From Candidatus Dechloromonas phosphorivorans (GTDB lineage Bacteria; Pseudomonadota; Gammaproteobacteria; Burkholderiales; Rhodocyclaceae), in assembly GCA_016721185.1 (NCBI GenBank), contig JADKIP010000015.1, forward strand, positions 343,501 to 407,500: a stretch of 64,000 nucleotides of DNA, read 5' to 3'. The notes beneath the pieces are model-generated. The model was not told the origin of the DNA and searched no databases. It saw only the letters and a list, made by a program, of their open reading frames with translations. Shown one piece after another: positions 1 to 9,137 of this stretch. A program made the translations under genes and the position numbers. Numbering within the stretch: the first letter of the stretch is position 1; every line of letters begins with the position of its first letter.

Positions 1-319
1 CTGGATTCATGGCGATGGCCGGGCGCTGCGCGGGAATGCTGAATTTGCCGAGCTAAAAGGCGAACATGCCGGTTTCCATCGTTCCGCGGCTGACGTGATT
101 CGCACCCAGTTGGCCGGCGACACCAGCGCGGCGCGGGCGCAAATTGCCGGTGAGTTTTCCCGGCGCTCGATGCGTGTTATCAGCCTGCTGGAGCGCATGC
201 GCAACGGCGAGAAAAACACCCCTTTTAAAGCGTTGACCGCAGCAAGCCCCATTAAAAACTCAACCCGACCCATCCCCGCACTTTCGGCGCCGGATGAGGA
301 CGAGTGGGCCGAATTCTAA
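1..319 (+). CDS. Methyl-accepting chemotaxis protein, C-terminal end with CZB domain (partial)
   Basis: Only the last ~105 codons are inside the window; the reading frame begins at base 2. The visible part matches the second half of a chemoreceptor zinc-binding (CZB) domain: W-I-H-G-D-G follows the place where the CZB cysteine would lie (just outside the window), and an H-x3-H pair occurs in E-H-A-G-F-H. CZB domains bind zinc with three His and one Cys and sense zinc or oxidants such as hypochlorous acid. The protein ends in E-W-A-E-F, a tether of the x-W-x-x-F type that docks CheR/CheB on receptors. The two downstream receptors end the same way. The assignment as a receptor tail rests on the CZB match, the tether and the neighbours; the signalling domain itself is not visible. 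Confidence 0.8.
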   Translation, partial: WIHGDGRALRGNAEFAELKGEHAGFHRSAADVIRTQLAGDTSAARAQIAGEFSRRSMRVISLLERMRNGEKNTPFKALTAASPIKNSTRPIPALSAPDEDEWAEF

Positions 320-349
320 GAACAACGAAAACCGGACGGATGAGCACCC

Positions 350-3181
350 ATGCGAAATAACTTGCCTGTAACCAATGTGGAAATTCAACTCGATGCCCAC
401 ACCCTGATTGTCTCGAAGACCGACCTGAAAGGTCAGATCACCTACATCAACAAGGATTTCATCGATATCAGCGGCTTTGTCGAAGCCGAACTGATTGGTC
501 AGCCGCACAATATCGTGCGCCATCCCGATATGCCGGTCGAGGCTTACACCGATATGTGGGGCGACCTGAAAGATGGCCGTCCGTGGACGGGCCTGGTCAA
601 AAATCGCTGCAAGAATGGTGACCACTATTGGGTGCTGGCGACGGCGACGCCGATTCGTGAAGCTGGTCAGGTGGTGGGATATATGTCGGTGCGGCGCCAG
701 GCAAGCCGCCAGCAAGTTGATATGGCTGAGAGTACTTATCGGCTTTTCCGCGAAAAGAAGGCGGGCAGCTTGCGCATTCGGCATGGCGCATTCGTCAAGG
801 GTGGCGAGGGCATGCTGGCCGGGCTGAGCCTGAAGAGTAAATTAATCGGTGGCTTTGGTGCCGTGCTCGGCGCTTTGGTGGTGGTTGCGGCGCTGGGTGT
901 CTGGGGGATGGGGCAAACCAATAGCGAAGTGGGCAAGCTCTACACGGATCGTCTGCAGCCGACCCAGTCACTCGGCGTGATCGGCAAGCTGATGGCGGAT
1001 AACCGCTCGCAGGTATTGCTCGCCTTGCAACACGACCCGGCCGGTCAATATGCCAACTTGCATGACCACCCCCTCGATTTCCACCTCAAGCAGATTGACG
1101 CCAACATTGCCGAAATTACGGCGCAGTGGGAAGTTTACAAAAAAGGGATCAATAGCGACGAGCATCGGCAACTCGCCGAAAGCTATGCTGAAGCCCGCAA
1201 ACGTTATGTCACGGAAGGGCTTCTGCCTGCCAAGCTGGCCTTGTCAGAAGCGCGGTTTGCCGATGCCAACCTGCTTTTGCTCAAGCAGATCAACCCGGCC
1301 TATGCCGCTGTATCTGAAAAGGCTTCCCTGCTTTTCACGAGGCAGATTGAAGGCGGGCAGGCTCAGTTGACCGATAGCGAGCAAACGTTCTCCCGTAATC
1401 GGCTGACCATAATCGCCATCGTGATTGCCGCGCTGGTCGCTGGATTACTGATTGCGGCGGCCATCGTTCGTTTGATCACGCGTCCGATTGAAACGGTGAT
1501 TTCTACCTTCCAGGCGCTGGCGAATGGTGACTTCACCCGTAACGTCGATATTTCGCGCAATGACGAAATGGGCAAGGTCTTGCAGGGCCTGCAGTCGATG
1601 CAGATTCAGCAAGGCTTCGATGTTGCGGAGAGCATGCGCATTGGCAATGACAACCTGCGCATCCGGATTGCGCTGGACTGCGTTTCGGCAAATTTGCGGA
1701 TTGCCGATGATGCGGGCACGGTCCTTTACGCCAACAAAGGCTTGCTAACTACGCTGCGGCAGATAGAGCCGGGTCTGCGTGAGCAACAGCCCAACTTCTC
1801 GGTCGACAAGTTTGTGGGCAGCAATATCGGCGCCTTTTATCAGGATGCGGCGGCTGCGTTGAAGACGCTGCGTGAATTGAGTGCCACCCGTCAGGGCGAA
1901 CTGGAAATCGGTGGTCGCATCTACAACATCATCACCAATCCGATCATCAATGATCGCGGCCAAAGGCTGGGCACGGTCGGCGAGTGGGTGGACCGGACGG
2001 CCGAACTGCATGCCCAGCGTGCGGTCGGTGCCTTGATCAGCCGAGCTTCCGCTGGCGATCTGGAAGCTCGCCTCGACACCGAGACGATGGAAGGTTTCTA
2101 CAAGGAGCTGGGCACGGGGATCAACAGTTTGCTCGAAACCAGCGGCTCGGCCATTGGCGAAATTGCGGCGCTGCTTGAGCGGGTTGCCGGCGGCGACCTG
2201 ATGCATACGGTCAACTCTGAATATCAGGGTACTTTCGGCAAGTTGCGCGACGATGCCAACCAGACCGTTGGCAAGCTGCGCGAGTTGGTGGGCGATATTC
2301 AGAATTCGGCGGAAACCATCAATACGGCGGCGCGGGAGATTGCCAGCGGCAATCAGGATCTGTCGAGCCGTACCGAAGAGCAGGCGAGCAGCCTGGAAGA
2401 AACCGCCTCCAGCATGGAGCAACTGACGACAACCGTGCGTCAGAACGCCGACAACGCCCGTCAGGCCAACGAACTGGCGGCGGGGGCCCAGGCGGTGGCT
2501 GAAAAGGGCGGCGAAGTGGTTGGTCAGGTGGTCCACACGATGGGCTCGATTCATCAGGCGAGCAGCAAGATTGCCGACATTATCGGGGTCATTGACGGCA
2601 TCGCCTTCCAGACCAATATCCTGGCCTTGAATGCCGCAGTTGAGGCGGCGCGGGCGGGTGAGCAGGGCCGTGGTTTTGCCGTCGTGGCCACCGAGGTGCG
2701 CAGTCTGGCCCAACGCAGTGCCGCGGCCGCGAAGGAAATCAAGGGGTTGATCTCCGATTCGGTTGATCGCGTTGAAGCGGGCAATCGACTGGTTGATCAG
2801 GCCGGGCGGACGATGGAGGAGGTCGTTTCCAGCATCAAGCGCGTCGCCAAGATCGTCACCGATATTGCCGAAGCCAGCCGCGAACAAAGTGCCGGGATCG
2901 ATCAGGTCAGTCTGGCGGTCAGCCAGATGGACGAGGTCACGCAGCAGAATGCGGCGCTGGTCGAAGAGGCTGCGGCAGCCGCCGAGAGCCTGGAAGAGCA
3001 GGCCAACCATCTGGCCCAGTCGGTGTCGGTGTTCAAGGTTGCCGAGGGCGTCGCCAATGCACCACGCTTGAGCGCCCCGGCGCAGGCACCCCGAGCCCCG
3101 GCTCAGGCCCAACGTTATGTTTCCGGCAAGAAGCCGGCGGCACTTCCCGCCTCGCTCGACGATGAATGGAATGAGTTTTAA
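350..3181 (+). CDS. Methyl-accepting chemotaxis protein with PAS domains
   Basis: A 943-residue chemoreceptor. Order seen: Aer-like PAS at about 10-115 (the block I-V-R-H-P-D-M-P is typical), first membrane helix about 166-188, a periplasmic four-helix-like region about 190-348, second membrane helix about 350-373, HAMP about 372-425, a second PAS-like segment about 435-550, one or two HAMP-like modules about 555-650, then the coiled-coil signalling domain with the hairpin region about 750-795 (A-A-V-E-A-A-R-A-G-E). It ends in E-W-N-E-F, a probable CheR/CheB-docking tether. An N-terminal cytoplasmic PAS ahead of a periplasmic domain suggests two sensory inputs, perhaps redox through PAS plus an external signal; the ligands are unknown. 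It lies 30 bp after the preceding receptor. The next gene is a close paralogue. Confidence 0.93.
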   Translation: MRNNLPVTNVEIQLDAHTLIVSKTDLKGQITYINKDFIDISGFVEAELIGQPHNIVRHPDMPVEAYTDMWGDLKDGRPWTGLVKNRCKNGDHYWVLATATPIREAGQVVGYMSVRRQASRQQVDMAESTYRLFREKKAGSLRIRHGAFVKGGEGMLAGLSLKSKLIGGFGAVLGALVVVAALGVWGMGQTNSEVGKLYTDRLQPTQSLGVIGKLMADNRSQVLLALQHDPAGQYANLHDHPLDFHLKQIDANIAEITAQWEVYKKGINSDEHRQLAESYAEARKRYVTEGLLPAKLALSEARFADANLLLLKQINPAYAAVSEKASLLFTRQIEGGQAQLTDSEQTFSRNRLTIIAIVIAALVAGLLIAAAIVRLITRPIETVISTFQALANGDFTRNVDISRNDEMGKVLQGLQSMQIQQGFDVAESMRIGNDNLRIRIALDCVSANLRIADDAGTVLYANKGLLTTLRQIEPGLREQQPNFSVDKFVGSNIGAFYQDAAAALKTLRELSATRQGELEIGGRIYNIITNPIINDRGQRLGTVGEWVDRTAELHAQRAVGALISRASAGDLEARLDTETMEGFYKELGTGINSLLETSGSAIGEIAALLERVAGGDLMHTVNSEYQGTFGKLRDDANQTVGKLRELVGDIQNSAETINTAAREIASGNQDLSSRTEEQASSLEETASSMEQLTTTVRQNADNARQANELAAGAQAVAEKGGEVVGQVVHTMGSIHQASSKIADIIGVIDGIAFQTNILALNAAVEAARAGEQGRGFAVVATEVRSLAQRSAAAAKEIKGLISDSVDRVEAGNRLVDQAGRTMEEVVSSIKRVAKIVTDIAEASREQSAGIDQVSLAVSQMDEVTQQNAALVEEAAAAAESLEEQANHLAQSVSVFKVAEGVANAPRLSAPAQAPRAPAQAQRYVSGKKPAALPASLDDEWNEF

Positions 3182-3214
3182 GAGTGCTCAGAACTCGTTG
3201 ATAAAGGTGAAGCC

Positions 3215-6016
3215 ATGAAAATCAATCTGCCGGTAACGCAACATGAGGTCATGCTCCTGGCGGGACAAAACATCGTCTCGAAGACTGATCTCAAGGGGCA
3301 GATCACCTACGTCAACGAGGTCTTTCTTGAGATCAGCGGCTTCAGCGAAGCCGAGTTGATCGGCCAATCCCACAATATTGTTCGCCACCCGGACATGCCG
3401 CCTGAGGCGTTTGCCGATTTTTGGGCAACGATCAAGGATGAGCGGCCATGGACCGGGCTGGTCAAGAACCGCTGCAAGAACGGGGACCATTACTGGGTAT
3501 TGGCCAATGCCACCCCGATTTTTCAGAATGGCGTCGTCACCGGGTATATGTCGGTGCGGACAGCACCTTCCCGTGAACAGGTCGAGGCGGCGGAGGCTGC
3601 CTATCGCCTTTTCCGCGAGGGACGGGCGGCGGGGTTGGCCATTCGCGAAGGGCAGGTGGTCAAAGCCGGCTTTAGCCTGGCTGCCTGGCTCAACAATCGA
3701 AGCATTGCGCAGCGCATTTTTGCGATTGGCGGGCTGTTGACCGCAGGCATGTTGATCGTTGGCGGCTTGGGTTTGATGGCAGTCGGCGAGGGCAATGAGC
3801 GGCTGAATACGGTGTATGTCGATCGTGTCGTGCCCTTGCAGCAACTCAAGGAAGTGGCCGATGCCTACGCGGTGTCGATTGTCGATCTTTCGCACAAGGC
3901 GCGTGATGGCGCCGAGAGTTTTGAGTCGGGACTCGGCAAGGTCAATCAGGCACAGGACGTGATTCGTAGCCGCTGGCAGGAATATACGGCGACCTATCTG
4001 ACCGATGAAGAGAAAAAATTGGTCGGTGAAGCGGCCGCGCTGATGCAGAAAGGCGATCTGGCGACCAGTCGCCTCAAGGAAATCCTTGCCAGCAAAGATA
4101 AGGACGCTTTGACTGTTTTTGCCGCGAAAGAGCTTTACCCGGCGATCGACCCGATTTCCGACAAATTGAGCGAACTGGTTGCCCTGCAGTTACGAGAGGC
4201 GAAGGTGAATGTTGATCAGGCGAGCAGCGATGCCCACGATTTCCAGAGCCGGTTTGCTTTGTTGATTCTTGCCTTCACGCTGCTCGGTGGCTTTTTGGCA
4301 TTGGGGCTGGTGCGCAGTATTCGCCGCCCGATCAGCGAGGCGACCGCATTCTTCAAGGCATTGTCCGAGGGACGGAGTGATGCTCAGTTGAATTTCGAGC
4401 GGCGCGATGAATTGCTGGCGATTGCCGATTCGGCTCGCTCGATGCAGATCAAGTCGGGTTTCGACCTGAGTGAAGCTCGCCGTATCGCTGCCGAAGGCAT
4501 GCGGATCAAGCGTGCGCTGGACGGTTCGGCAAGCGCCGTCACCGTTTCGAATGAAAGCAACACGCTGGTTTACATGAATGCCGCTGCTGAAACCCTGTGG
4601 CGGAAAATGGAGCCGGAGATGCGCCTGCGGGTGCCGGACTTTTCGGTCAGCGAGATGTTTCGCCATTCACTGGTTGAGTTTTTTGATGATGAGGCGGCCA
4701 AGGCCGCTTACAGCGCTGAATTGACTGCGCCGCGAACCCTGGATGTGGTGATGTGCGGCTGTATCCTGCAAGTGACGGCGACGCCAGTTCGCGATAGCCA
4801 GGGCAAGTACCTGGGCCGGGCCAGCCAGTGGCTTGATCGCACGGACGAGGTGGCCGTCGAGAATGAAGTGGCCGGTATTGTTAGCGGTGCCGCCCGCGGT
4901 GACTTCACGCAACGGGTTGCGGTCGACGGTAAAAAAGGCTTCTTTTTAAGCTTGGCCAATGACCTGAATACACTGATGCAAACCAGCGAGGTCGGTCTTG
5001 AGGATGTCGTGCAGGTGCTTTCGGGCATGGCTGAAGGCGATCTGACGCGGAAGATCAGTGCTGAATACGAGGGGACGTTTGGCCAGTTGAAGAATGATGC
5101 CAATCAGACGGTTGCCCGGTTGCAGGAAATAATTTCACAAATCCGCATGGCGACCGATGCAATCAATACCGCGGCCCGCGAAATTGCCAGCGGCAATCAG
5201 GATCTTTCAAGCAGAACTGAAGAGCAGGCGAGCAGCCTTGAGGAAACGGCCTCAAGCATGGAGCAACTGACCAGCACCGTGAAGCACAATGCCGACAACG
5301 CGCGCCAGGCCAACGAACTGGCGGGTGAGGCGCAACTGGTGGCGATTCAGGGCGGCGAAGTGGTGGGGCAGGTCGTACAGACGATGAGTGATATTCACCA
5401 GTCCAGCAAGCGGATTGCCGACATCATTGGCGTCATTGACGGCATCGCCTTCCAGACCAACATCCTGGCGCTCAATGCGGCGGTTGAGGCCGCTCGGGCC
5501 GGGGAGCAGGGGCGTGGTTTTGCCGTGGTGGCAACCGAGGTCAGAAATCTGGCGAAACGCAGTGCCGATGCCGCCAAGGAAATCAAGGGATTGATCGCCG
5601 ATTCAGTCGATAAGGTTGAAAGCGGCAATCGTCAGGTGGCGCAGGCCGGCCGAACGATGGCGCAGGTGGTGAGCAGCATCAAGCAGGTTGCCCGCATCAT
5701 GGGCGATATTTCAAGTGCCAGCCGGGAGCAGAGCGCCGGCATTGAGCAAGTCAGTCTCGCCGTCAGCCAGATGGATGAAGTGACCCAGCAAAATGCGGCA
5801 CTGGTTGAAGAGGCTGCTGCAGCGGCCGAAAGCCTGGAGGAGCAGGCGCATAATCTGGCGCAGGCGGTCGCTGTATTCAAACTTTTTGAAGCGGCTGAAC
5901 CGTCAAGACAAGAGGCGCTCGTCGCCTTACCAAAACAAGCCCGGCTGGCGCGTCCAGCCACCAAAAAGCCAGCTGCGCTTTCTGCCAGCCTGGATGACCA
6001 ATGGGAAGAATTTTAA
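3215..6016 (+). CDS. Methyl-accepting chemotaxis protein, paralogue of the preceding gene
   Basis: A 933-residue receptor with the same architecture as its upstream neighbour: Aer-like PAS about 10-115, membrane helix about 165-187, periplasmic helical region, second membrane helix about 345-367, HAMP, PAS-like segment, HAMP-like modules and a signalling domain (hairpin about 742-790). The first ~130 residues and the last ~300 are very similar to the upstream gene, while the periplasmic part is much less so, as expected for a tandem duplication with diverging ligand specificity. It ends in Q-W-E-E-F, again a CheR/CheB tether. Its stop codon overlaps the probable cheR start by one base (TAATG), so receptor and methyltransferase are translationally coupled. 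Confidence 0.93.
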   Translation: MKINLPVTQHEVMLLAGQNIVSKTDLKGQITYVNEVFLEISGFSEAELIGQSHNIVRHPDMPPEAFADFWATIKDERPWTGLVKNRCKNGDHYWVLANATPIFQNGVVTGYMSVRTAPSREQVEAAEAAYRLFREGRAAGLAIREGQVVKAGFSLAAWLNNRSIAQRIFAIGGLLTAGMLIVGGLGLMAVGEGNERLNTVYVDRVVPLQQLKEVADAYAVSIVDLSHKARDGAESFESGLGKVNQAQDVIRSRWQEYTATYLTDEEKKLVGEAAALMQKGDLATSRLKEILASKDKDALTVFAAKELYPAIDPISDKLSELVALQLREAKVNVDQASSDAHDFQSRFALLILAFTLLGGFLALGLVRSIRRPISEATAFFKALSEGRSDAQLNFERRDELLAIADSARSMQIKSGFDLSEARRIAAEGMRIKRALDGSASAVTVSNESNTLVYMNAAAETLWRKMEPEMRLRVPDFSVSEMFRHSLVEFFDDEAAKAAYSAELTAPRTLDVVMCGCILQVTATPVRDSQGKYLGRASQWLDRTDEVAVENEVAGIVSGAARGDFTQRVAVDGKKGFFLSLANDLNTLMQTSEVGLEDVVQVLSGMAEGDLTRKISAEYEGTFGQLKNDANQTVARLQEIISQIRMATDAINTAAREIASGNQDLSSRTEEQASSLEETASSMEQLTSTVKHNADNARQANELAGEAQLVAIQGGEVVGQVVQTMSDIHQSSKRIADIIGVIDGIAFQTNILALNAAVEAARAGEQGRGFAVVATEVRNLAKRSADAAKEIKGLIADSVDKVESGNRQVAQAGRTMAQVVSSIKQVARIMGDISSASREQSAGIEQVSLAVSQMDEVTQQNAALVEEAAAAAESLEEQAHNLAQAVAVFKLFEAAEPSRQEALVALPKQARLARPATKKPAALSASLDDQWEEF

Positions 6017-6909
6017 TGCTTGATAGCCGCAAGCCTCCACCGTCCACGCCAGCTTCATCCATCGGGTCTGCGATGGGACGGGAGCAAGGGACCCGCGAAT
6101 TCAGTTTTTCCAGTGCCGATTTTGAGCGTGTGCGCAAACTGATCTACCAGCACGCCGGGATTTCACTTTCCCCGGTCAAGCAGGACATGGTCTATTCCCG
6201 ACTTGCCCGCCGTTTGCGCGCGACAGGCACGAATACCTTTGGTGAATATCTCGACCTGCTGGAACGTGGCGGCGCGGACGAGTGGGAGCGCTTCGTCAAT
6301 TCTTTGACGACGAATCTGACCTCTTTCTTCCGTGAGCCGCATCATTTCCCGCTGTTGGCTGATCACCTCAATAAATTGGGCACCAAACGCCCGATCCGGA
6401 TCTGGTGTTCTGCCGCGTCAACCGGTGAAGAGCCCTATTCGATTGCCATGACGGTGCTTGAAACCTGTGGCGCCAATGTGTCGCATGTGTCGATTTTTGC
6501 GTCTGATCTTGATACCAACGTGTTGGCCACGGCACAAAAGGGTGTCTATCCCATTGAGCGCGTTGAAAAAATATCGCCGGATCGCCTGAAGCGCTTTTTT
6601 CTCAAAGGCTCGGGAAGTCAGGAAGGTTTTGTTTCGGTACGGCCGGAGTTAAAGCGCCTGATCGAGTTCCAGCGGGTCAATCTGCTGGAACCCAATTGGC
6701 CGGTGCGTGGGCCGCTCGACGTTATTTTCTGCCGTAACGTGATGATCTATTTCGACAAGCCAACCCAATACAAAATACTCTCCCGTTTTGCCCCGTTGTT
6801 GCAGCCTGACGGCCTGATGTTTGCCGGGCATTCCGAAAGCTTTCTCCATGCCGCCGACCTCTTCAAGTCGCTGGGTAAAACTGTGTACGCCCTCACCAAG
6901 GCCCGATAA
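6016..6909 (+). CDS. cheR: Chemotaxis protein methyltransferase CheR
   Basis: S-adenosylmethionine-dependent methyltransferase that methylates glutamates on chemoreceptors during adaptation. The helical N-terminal domain (about 20-85) is followed by the Rossmann-type SAM domain with I-W-C-S-A-A-S-T-G-E-E-P-Y-S as the SAM-binding motif, S-F-F-R-E and D-V-I-F-C-R-N-V-M-I-Y-F, all typical of CheR. I chose the ATG at 6016 because it overlaps the previous stop and has GGAAG eight bases upstream; an in-frame ATG at 6001 lacks a good ribosome site. Length about 297 residues, normal for the family. It directly follows three receptors with C-terminal docking tethers. Confidence 0.95.
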   Translation: MLDSRKPPPSTPASSIGSAMGREQGTREFSFSSADFERVRKLIYQHAGISLSPVKQDMVYSRLARRLRATGTNTFGEYLDLLERGGADEWERFVNSLTTNLTSFFREPHHFPLLADHLNKLGTKRPIRIWCSAASTGEEPYSIAMTVLETCGANVSHVSIFASDLDTNVLATAQKGVYPIERVEKISPDRLKRFFLKGSGSQEGFVSVRPELKRLIEFQRVNLLEPNWPVRGPLDVIFCRNVMIYFDKPTQYKILSRFAPLLQPDGLMFAGHSESFLHAADLFKSLGKTVYALTKAR

Positions 6910-6926
6910 GCCAATAAAGGACATCA

Positions 6927-7532
6927 GTGCAGCACGCCTACGATGAGAATCTCGCTACTAACCGTTACTTTGATCGACACTTCGATACCGAGGCCGCCAA
7001 AATATTGCCTGGCGAGTACTTCGTTACCGACAAGGGCATGTTGTTGGTGACCGTGCTTGGCTCCTGTGTCTCGGCCTGCGTCCGTGATACGGATTCCGGT
7101 ATCGGCGGGATGAATCATTTCATGCTGCCGGACGACGGCGGGCGGGACACGATCGGTACTTCAGCCCGTTACGGCACTTACGCGATGGAGATTCTGATCA
7201 ACCATTTGTTAAAAATGGGCGCCCGGCGCAATCGTCTGGAAGCCAAGGTTTTTGGCGGTGGTGCGGTGATGGCCAGCCTGTCGAGTAGCAATGTCGGGGC
7301 ACGAAATGCCGAGTTCGTGCTGGATTATCTCAAGACCGAGAAAATCCCGATTGTGGCGAAAGATCTGCTGGATTCGTATCCGCGGAAAATCTACTATTTC
7401 CCGGACGCTGGGCGCGTTCTGGTCAAAAAACTGCACCGCGTCCATAACGAAACCCTGTTCAGTCGCGAGCGCGACTACAAGGCTCGCTTGGCCGGGGCAA
7501 AAATGGAAGGCGATGTGGAGTTGTTCATTTGA
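6927..7532 (+). CDS. cheD: Chemoreceptor glutamine deamidase CheD
   Basis: CheD deamidates specific receptor glutamines to glutamates, creating methylation sites. The 201-residue product has the V-L-G-S-C-V-S-A-C block with the catalytic Cys, and G-G-M-N-H-F-M-L-P carrying the catalytic His. The start is GTG at 6927 with AAAGGA six bases upstream. It sits 17 bp after cheR and 55 bp before cheB, the common cheR-cheD-cheB order of betaproteobacteria. The last ~40 residues are charged and probably flexible. Confidence 0.95.
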   Translation: MQHAYDENLATNRYFDRHFDTEAAKILPGEYFVTDKGMLLVTVLGSCVSACVRDTDSGIGGMNHFMLPDDGGRDTIGTSARYGTYAMEILINHLLKMGARRNRLEAKVFGGGAVMASLSSSNVGARNAEFVLDYLKTEKIPIVAKDLLDSYPRKIYYFPDAGRVLVKKLHRVHNETLFSRERDYKARLAGAKMEGDVELFI

Positions 7533-7587
7533 TGCGGTCAACCCTGAAAAAATGGCTATTTTCTGATCTTGTGCGGGAATTCCGTCG

Positions 7588-8649
7588 ATGAAAATTCGTG
7601 TATTGGTCATCGATGACTCCGCGTTGATGCGCGGTTTGTTGACCGAAATGATCAACTCGGCACCCGACGTAGAAGTCGTTGGCGCCGCCCCGGATGCGGT
7701 CATCGCTCGTGAAATGATCAAGGCCCTCAATCCGGATGTGCTGACGCTGGACGTGCATATGCCGAAGATGGACGGCCTTGAGTTTCTCGATCGTCTGATG
7801 CGCTTGCGTCCCATGCCTGTCGTGATGGTTTCGTCCTTCACGGGTGCGGGGTCGGAAACGACCTTGAAGGCCCTTGAACTCGGTGCCGTTGATTTCATTG
7901 GCAAGCCGCGTGCCGATGGTGCCAAGCGCATCGAGGAATACGCGGAGGAATTGATCGAAAAAATTCGCGCAGCCAAAGGGGCGCGTCTGCGTCACCACGT
8001 AGCGCCAGCGCCTGTCACAACCTTACCGACCAAAGCGCCGATGACTCCTGCTCCGTTGGCAACTGCCAGGCTTGGTGCCGGCGGCAAAATCATCTTTCTG
8101 GGGGCGTCGACCGGCGGAACCGAGGCCATCAAAGAGTTTCTCATGGCCATCCCAGCCGATTGCCCGCCCATTCTGGTGGTTCAGCACATGCCTGAATCCT
8201 TTACCGCGTCATTTGCCCGTCGCCTCGACGGTCTTTGTGCCCCTCGAGTCATGGAAGCGCAAGGAAACGAGAAGGTTGAGCCGGGGACTGTCTATATCGC
8301 CCCAGGCCATTCGCATTTGCAAATTCGTCGCACGGCTGCGGGTTACGTTACCGAATTATTGGCGACGCCGCCGGTCAATCGGCATCGCCCTTCCGTTGAT
8401 GTCCTTTTCGACTCCGCCGCCGCCCTGGTCGGCCGCCAGGCGGTCGGCGTCATACTTACCGGCATGGGCAAAGACGGTGCCCAAGGTTTGTTGCGTATGC
8501 GTCAGGCTGGCGCGAGAACCTTCGGCCAGAATGAGGCCAGTTGCGTTGTCTACGGCATGCCGCGGGAGGCTTTCCTGATTGGTGCGGTCGAGGAGCAGTG
8601 GGCCTTGGAAGAGATTGGCAAGCGGGTTCTACAGGCCGCGATCCGATAA
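7588..8649 (+). CDS. cheB: Chemotaxis response regulator protein-glutamate methylesterase CheB
   Basis: Removes methyl groups from receptor glutamates when phosphorylated by CheA. The receiver domain (1-125) has D9/D10 and the phospho-acceptor D55 in T-L-D-V-H-M-P. A Pro/Ala linker about 133-157 leads to the methylesterase domain with the catalytic triad S174 (G-A-S-T-G-G), H200 (V-Q-H-M-P) and D296 (G-M-G-K-D-G). All key residues are present, and 353 residues is normal length. It completes the adaptation set with cheR and cheD and probably also docks on the receptor C-terminal tethers. Confidence 0.97.
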   Translation: MKIRVLVIDDSALMRGLLTEMINSAPDVEVVGAAPDAVIAREMIKALNPDVLTLDVHMPKMDGLEFLDRLMRLRPMPVVMVSSFTGAGSETTLKALELGAVDFIGKPRADGAKRIEEYAEELIEKIRAAKGARLRHHVAPAPVTTLPTKAPMTPAPLATARLGAGGKIIFLGASTGGTEAIKEFLMAIPADCPPILVVQHMPESFTASFARRLDGLCAPRVMEAQGNEKVEPGTVYIAPGHSHLQIRRTAAGYVTELLATPPVNRHRPSVDVLFDSAAALVGRQAVGVILTGMGKDGAQGLLRMRQAGARTFGQNEASCVVYGMPREAFLIGAVEEQWALEEIGKRVLQAAIR

Positions 8650-8726
8650 ATTTTATTTGGCTTGTCGTCTATGGCAAAAGTATTAAACTAGAGCCCGGTT
8701 CAGAATCCACAAAACTAGGAAATTAC

Positions 8727-9032
8727 ATGCAAACAAACGTGCTTAAAGATGCCGGCAAGGCGGTTATAAAGTTGGTTGGGCGGTTTGATTTCAATACCCA
8801 TCGTGACTTTCGAAGTGCCTATGAGCCGCTGGTTTCCGATGCTGATATTCGTTCGGTAACCGTTGATTTTTCAGGGGTTGACTACCTGGATAGCTCGGCA
8901 CTCGGCATGTTGCTCATGCTCCGTGACAAACTCGGTGGCGCCAATAAAGAAGTAGCATTGACTGGTGTGCGTGGTAATGTAAAGCAGGTTCTTGATATTG
9001 CTAATTTTAGTAAATTGTTTAATATTTCATAA
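8727..9032 (+). CDS. STAS-domain protein (anti-sigma factor antagonist family)
   Basis: A small single-domain STAS protein of 101 residues. It shows the SpoIIAA-like core V-D-F-S-G-V-D-Y-L-D-S-S-A-L-G-M, in which the second Ser after D-S is the residue phosphorylated in classical antagonists. The start is the ATG at 8727 with AGGA six bases upstream; the longer open frame reaching back to 8541 only shadows cheB. No partner anti-sigma kinase or phosphatase is in the window. Its position between cheB and cheV suggests a role tied to chemotaxis or motility signalling, but the function is unknown. Confidence 0.85.
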   Translation: MQTNVLKDAGKAVIKLVGRFDFNTHRDFRSAYEPLVSDADIRSVTVDFSGVDYLDSSALGMLLMLRDKLGGANKEVALTGVRGNVKQVLDIANFSKLFNIS

Positions 9033-9083
9033 AATTGAGCTTAAGCAAAACCCCACGAATGATTGAGTGTCACCCGAGAATCG

Positions 9084-9102
9084 GCCCGGTTGGTGGGCTT
9101 TT
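9084..9102 (+). terminator. Possible weak terminator after the STAS gene
   Basis: GCCC at 9084-9087 can pair with GGGC at 9095-9098 around a 7-base loop, followed by TTTT. The stem is only four pairs, so termination is likely partial at best. It lies in the 167-bp gap before cheV. Confidence 0.3.
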
Positions 9103-9109
9103 CTGCGGT

Positions 9110-9137
9110 TTGTCAGGTGCTCAAAAGCGTGTATTCT
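9110..9137 (+). promoter_or_regulatory. Possible sigma-70 promoter for cheV
   Basis: TTGTCA (9110-9115) and TATTCT (9132-9137) are separated by 16 bases in the longest gap of the chemotaxis cluster, 63 bp before the cheV start. This would allow cheV-cheV-cheY-cheZ-cheA to be transcribed independently of the receptor/cheR part. No sigma-28 or sigma-54 element was found in this gap. Confidence 0.35.

Noticed and set aside
1745..3112. 455-codon open frame antisense to the first full receptor gene
   Set aside because: It mirrors the conserved signalling domain of a clear chemoreceptor gene and has no recognisable domain; a GC-rich shadow frame.
6001..6015. Upstream ATG for cheR at 6001
   Set aside because: It lies inside the receptor gene without a ribosome site; the ATG at 6016 has GGAAG and a TAATG overlap.
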